NCBI GenBank assembly: GCA_004295005.1
Contig: SHNG01000192.1
Location: forward strand, 20,541 to 84,540
Length of the DNA: 64,000 bases
Reading direction: 5' to 3'
From: Gammaproteobacteria bacterium
GTDB taxonomy: Bacteria; Pseudomonadota; Gammaproteobacteria; Xanthomonadales; Rhodanobacteraceae
A program made the position numbers and the translations under genes. Under the pieces are notes generated by a model. That model searched no databases, had not been told where the DNA came from, and worked only from the letters and a program-made list of their open reading frames with translations. Below, piece after piece: positions 62,222 to 64,000 of this stretch (positions within the stretch are counted from its first letter, which is position 1; each line of letters begins with the position of its first letter).

Positions 62222-62632
62222 ATGAGCACTCCCGTATCGAACGACACTCCCGAGTCTAAGAAGGCGGTGTTTCGCAGGTTGGTCGACATCTATGCGACCG
62301 GCAACCTCTCCGCGCTGGACGAGGTGATTGCTTCAGACTACGTAGGTCATGCTTCCGCCGGTGACCGCGATCTCGACGGGTTCCGCCAAAGCATCCTGTA
62401 CTTCCACAACCTCTTCATCTACGACAAGGACTCGTTTCAAGTCAATGACCAGTTCGTAGAGGGAGAGAAGGTCGCCACGCGCATGACGGCATACGTCAAG
62501 GTGCGCGCGACCGGAGAACCGATCACGCTCATCGGCATCAATCTAGCGCGCATAGTGGGCGGAAAGATCGTAGAAGAATGGAACACCTGGGAGCAACTTC
62601 AGCCCCCGGCATCTGCACCACAGCAAAAGTGA
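62222..62632 (+). CDS. Cassette 11: SnoaL-like (NTF2-fold) protein
   Basis: A 136-aa cytoplasmic protein. FRRLVDIYATGNLSALDEVI near 16, YVGHASAGDRDLDGFRQSIL near 40, and a C-terminal GINLARIVGGKIVEEWNTWE typical of SnoaL-like proteins (polyketide-cyclase fold). It has lost or never had a signal peptide, unlike cassette 8. AAGGAGCGGTAC precedes the ATG, a good ribosome site. Function unknown. Confidence 0.85.
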   Translation: MSTPVSNDTPESKKAVFRRLVDIYATGNLSALDEVIASDYVGHASAGDRDLDGFRQSILYFHNLFIYDKDSFQVNDQFVEGEKVATRMTAYVKVRATGEPITLIGINLARIVGGKIVEEWNTWEQLQPPASAPQQK

Positions 62633-62633
62633 G

Positions 62634-62745
62634 GCCTAACAATTCGTTCAAGCCGAACTTGCTTCGTTCCACTGGCGCCATGGCAGGTTAAGCTTGCCAT
62701 GGTGCCGGCTCCACTAGGCAAGTCGGCTTAACTCAGGCGTTAGGC
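62634..62745 (+). repeat. attC11 (112 bp)
   Basis: GCCTAAC to GTTAGGC. 112-bp family with arms AAGCCGAACTTGC and GCAAGTCGGCTT; central hairpin CCATGGCA...TGCCATGG. Confidence 0.9.
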
Positions 62746-62766
62746 CGCATAGGAAGTTTCTGGCGT

Positions 62767-63147
62767 ATGAAGATCGACCACGTGACCCTGCTTGTGTCAT
62801 CTCTCGATCGCAGCATGCCCTATTACGAGCACCTGCTACCGCTAATCGGTTTCTCCAAGAAGAAGGACCACGTTTGGACTGATGGAAGCGGCTTCTACTT
62901 CCAGTTCTTGCAGGCGAAGCCAGATACGTATCCCTATGAACGCTACGGTGCAGGCATGAACCATTTGGGGTTCGGGGCATCTTCGCCAGATCAGGTTCAT
63001 TCAATTCGCACCGCCATGCAGACCGCTGGCTTCGAAGTTCCGGACGTTCAGAACCTCGGCGGTGCCATTGCTCTTTTCATGAAGGATCCGGATGGGATTC
63101 GCTTTGAAATCACCTACTATCCGCCCGGGATGGCCGTCGTCGACTAA
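62767..63147 (+). CDS. Cassette 12: VOC/glyoxalase-fold protein
   Basis: A 126-aa vicinal-oxygen-chelate protein: MKIDHVTLLVSSLDRSMPYY at the N-terminus, GAGMNHLGFGASSPDQVHSI near 68, and FMKDPDGIRFEITYYPPG near 105 with the C-terminal metal-binding Glu. Members include glyoxalases, dioxygenases and resistance proteins; substrate unknown. Starts 21 bp after attC11. Last complete gene of the array. Confidence 0.86.
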   Translation: MKIDHVTLLVSSLDRSMPYYEHLLPLIGFSKKKDHVWTDGSGFYFQFLQAKPDTYPYERYGAGMNHLGFGASSPDQVHSIRTAMQTAGFEVPDVQNLGGAIALFMKDPDGIRFEITYYPPGMAVVD

Positions 63148-63154
63148 GGCTGCT

Positions 63155-63168
63155 GCCTAACAATTCGT
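63155..63168 (+). repeat. Truncated attC12
   Basis: GCCTAACAATTCGT matches the first 14 bases of the 112- and 60-bp attC families, then the sequence changes abruptly to GTATGGACTCCC. No matching GTTAGGC core lies in the next 150 bases. The array is therefore interrupted here. Confidence 0.8.
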
Positions 63169-63710
63169 GTATGGACTCCCCCGTCAAGCTCTGAGCACAG
63201 CGGCTTGGCGCGGTGGAAGCCGCGTACTTTTTGTCTTTCCCTGCGGACGCTTTTGCTTCAACGGGCCAAGCGGTGCGGTTGCATTCGTGTCCCACAGGGA
63301 TTTCCTGCGGTGATCCCGAAAAGGGGATTCCCTTCGGTCATCCCGAAAAGGGGATTCCCTTCGGTCATCCCGAAAAGGGGATTCCCTTCGGTCATCCCGA
63401 AAAGGGGATTCCCTTCGGTCATATCCGGCCCTTCGACCGTGCTCAGGACAGGCCTTGTGGTGGGCTTGGCCCTGGCCATCATCCCGGCCAGCCCCTCCGC
63501 CTGCATACGGCCGGGCGTTCGCAGGCTCGCGGCATGCCGCTCGAAGGCCCTGCTCACCCACTTACCTGGGCCATACAGTCAATCGGTCACGAGGACCAGA
63601 ATTGGTATCGGCTTTTCAGGTTCGGCGACCGACACGCTTGGATGAGTTGAGGCAATGCAACGGCAGTGAGGTAGTGCACAACGATGGTTCGGTGTTGCGG
63701 TGGAACGACA
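63169..63710. other. Gene-free stretch rich in repeats between attC12 and the IS110 fragment
   Basis: No supported gene. It holds the 27-bp tandem repeat and, near 63428, a dispersed CCCTTCGACCGTGCTCAGGA element. It may be the 3' untranslated end of the insertion sequence, enlarged by repeats. Confidence 0.5.
63309..63423. repeat. 27-bp tandem repeat, about 4.2 copies
   Basis: The unit starts GGTCATCCCGAAAAGGGGAT, 27 bp long, four full copies plus a partial one; the first has G for C in GGTGATCC. Each unit holds a small CCCGAAAAGGGG palindrome. The 27-bp period keeps long spurious frames open on both strands. Confidence 0.9.
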
Positions 63711-64000
63711 TCAGTTGATGGGGCGATTGCTCACGTGATCGGGATTGAAACTCGCGCCGTGGTGTTCGGCGACCCACAGGCGCCTGACGGTTTTGTTGGC
63801 GAGTGCGACGGCGGCCCTTCGTCAGGCTCAGGACAGGCTTTGTTGTGGCCCTTGCGTTCGGCCAGCGCCAGTACCCAGCGCTGGGTGCGATCCAGTGACA
63901 AGCCGCGTTTGCGGCGCATGGCGGCATTGAGCAGGCTCGAACGCGCACCGTGGATAAGCAAGGTGCGCAGGTAGACGTCGCCTTGTTTGCCGATACGACC
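63711..64000 (-). pseudogene. IS110/IS1111-family transposase, C-terminal part, frameshifted
   Basis: From the right edge the minus strand encodes RIGKQGDVYLRTLLIHGARS, then RTQRWVLALAERKGHNKA. After a 23-bp insertion another frame continues with AVALANKTVRRLWVAEHHGA and ends DHVSNRPIN at 63711. These are the Transposase_20-type C-terminal motifs of IS110/IS1111 elements. The rest of the gene lies outside the window. With the frameshift the protein is probably inactive unless the shift is bypassed. Confidence 0.85.
63813..63835. repeat. 23-bp dispersed repeat inserted in the transposase
   Basis: On the minus strand TGTCCTGAGCCTGACGAAGG splits the HNKA and AVALANK codons of the transposase. 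Related copies lie near 54979 and 63428. It shifts the frame and marks a recent insertion of the repeat. Confidence 0.75.

Larger units (their letters stand above)
55253..63168. mobile_element. Chromosomal integron: integrase, attI region and twelve-cassette array
   Basis: An integron-type integrase gene (minus) is divergent from an attI-like core and twelve same-strand cassettes, each ending in an attC site with RYYYAAC...GTTRRRY-type cores. Eleven attC sites are complete. The twelfth is cut after GCCTAACAATTCGT at 63168. Cassette genes mostly lack own promoters and several use the TAA of the attC R'' core as stop codon, as usual in cassettes. Confidence 0.93.

Noticed and set aside
63213-63650. 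Plus-strand frames of about 145 codons near the right edge
   Set aside because: They cross the 27-bp tandem repeat and dispersed repeats and have no family resemblance.

Overview
The window is high-GC proteobacterial chromosome. The best guess is a gammaproteobacterium of the Lysobacterales (Xanthomonadales). This rests on many GTAG-type palindromic repeats (GTAGAGCCGAG...CTCGGCT, SMAG-like), other REP/BIME-like repeats, compact operons with SD-led ATG starts, and a Xanthomonas-style chromosomal integron. All assignments come from reading the sequence; no database search was possible.

Layout. (1) 1-7.4 kb: a heme-copper oxidoreductase locus, with cyoE/ctaB-like, CuA-containing subunits I and II plus a 51-aa membrane protein on the minus strand, divergent ctaA, then sco and a DUF420 gene. 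Subunit I is B-family but lacks the active-site cross-link Tyr (Gln instead), as in B-family-derived NO reductases. Two FNR/DNR-type palindromes sit in the two divergent promoter regions. A 1.5-kb insert with one secreted-protein gene has split the convergent ctaA/sco pair and is flanked by 68-bp direct repeats made of their shared tails. (2) 7.5-15.7 kb: metF, a BIME array, asnB with a leader terminator, ilvE, a two-component system, rimK and tRNA-Gly(CCC). (3) 16-26.7 kb: a FecR/DUF6600-type exported protein, thiS-thiG-trmB, an SLC13-like permease, a BlaI/M56-TonB pair, a Rieske protein and an EamA exporter. (4) 26.9-43 kb: a MacB/FtsX-type ABC export operon, an FAH-family enzyme, mscL, an M28 peptidase, a GAF-GAF-GGDEF-EAL protein behind a sigma-54-like promoter, a SpoU methyltransferase and an RND efflux pair. 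(5) 43.4-54.7 kb: macro-domain and NYN proteins, then an assimilatory sulfate reduction cluster (cysJ-cysI-cysH, fused sat-cysC, cysB, cysG, cysK) covering sulfate activation, reduction, siroheme and cysteine synthesis.

(6) 55.2-63.2 kb is the standout accessory region: a chromosomal integron. A full-length integron integrase gene points left. To its right lie an attI-type core with a candidate cassette promoter and twelve cassettes, all pointing right, separated by attC sites of several distinct families (58-112 bp). Cassette cargo: two GNAT acetyltransferases, two unknown proteins, an HNH-type protein, a DUF4145-like protein, a zinc-ribbon protein, an exported NTF2-like protein, a cupin, a BrnT/BrnA toxin-antitoxin pair, a SnoaL-like protein and a VOC-fold protein. 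The twelfth attC is cut off after 14 bases, and the window ends in an IS110/IS1111-family transposase fragment that is itself frameshifted by a 23-bp copy of a dispersed repeat.
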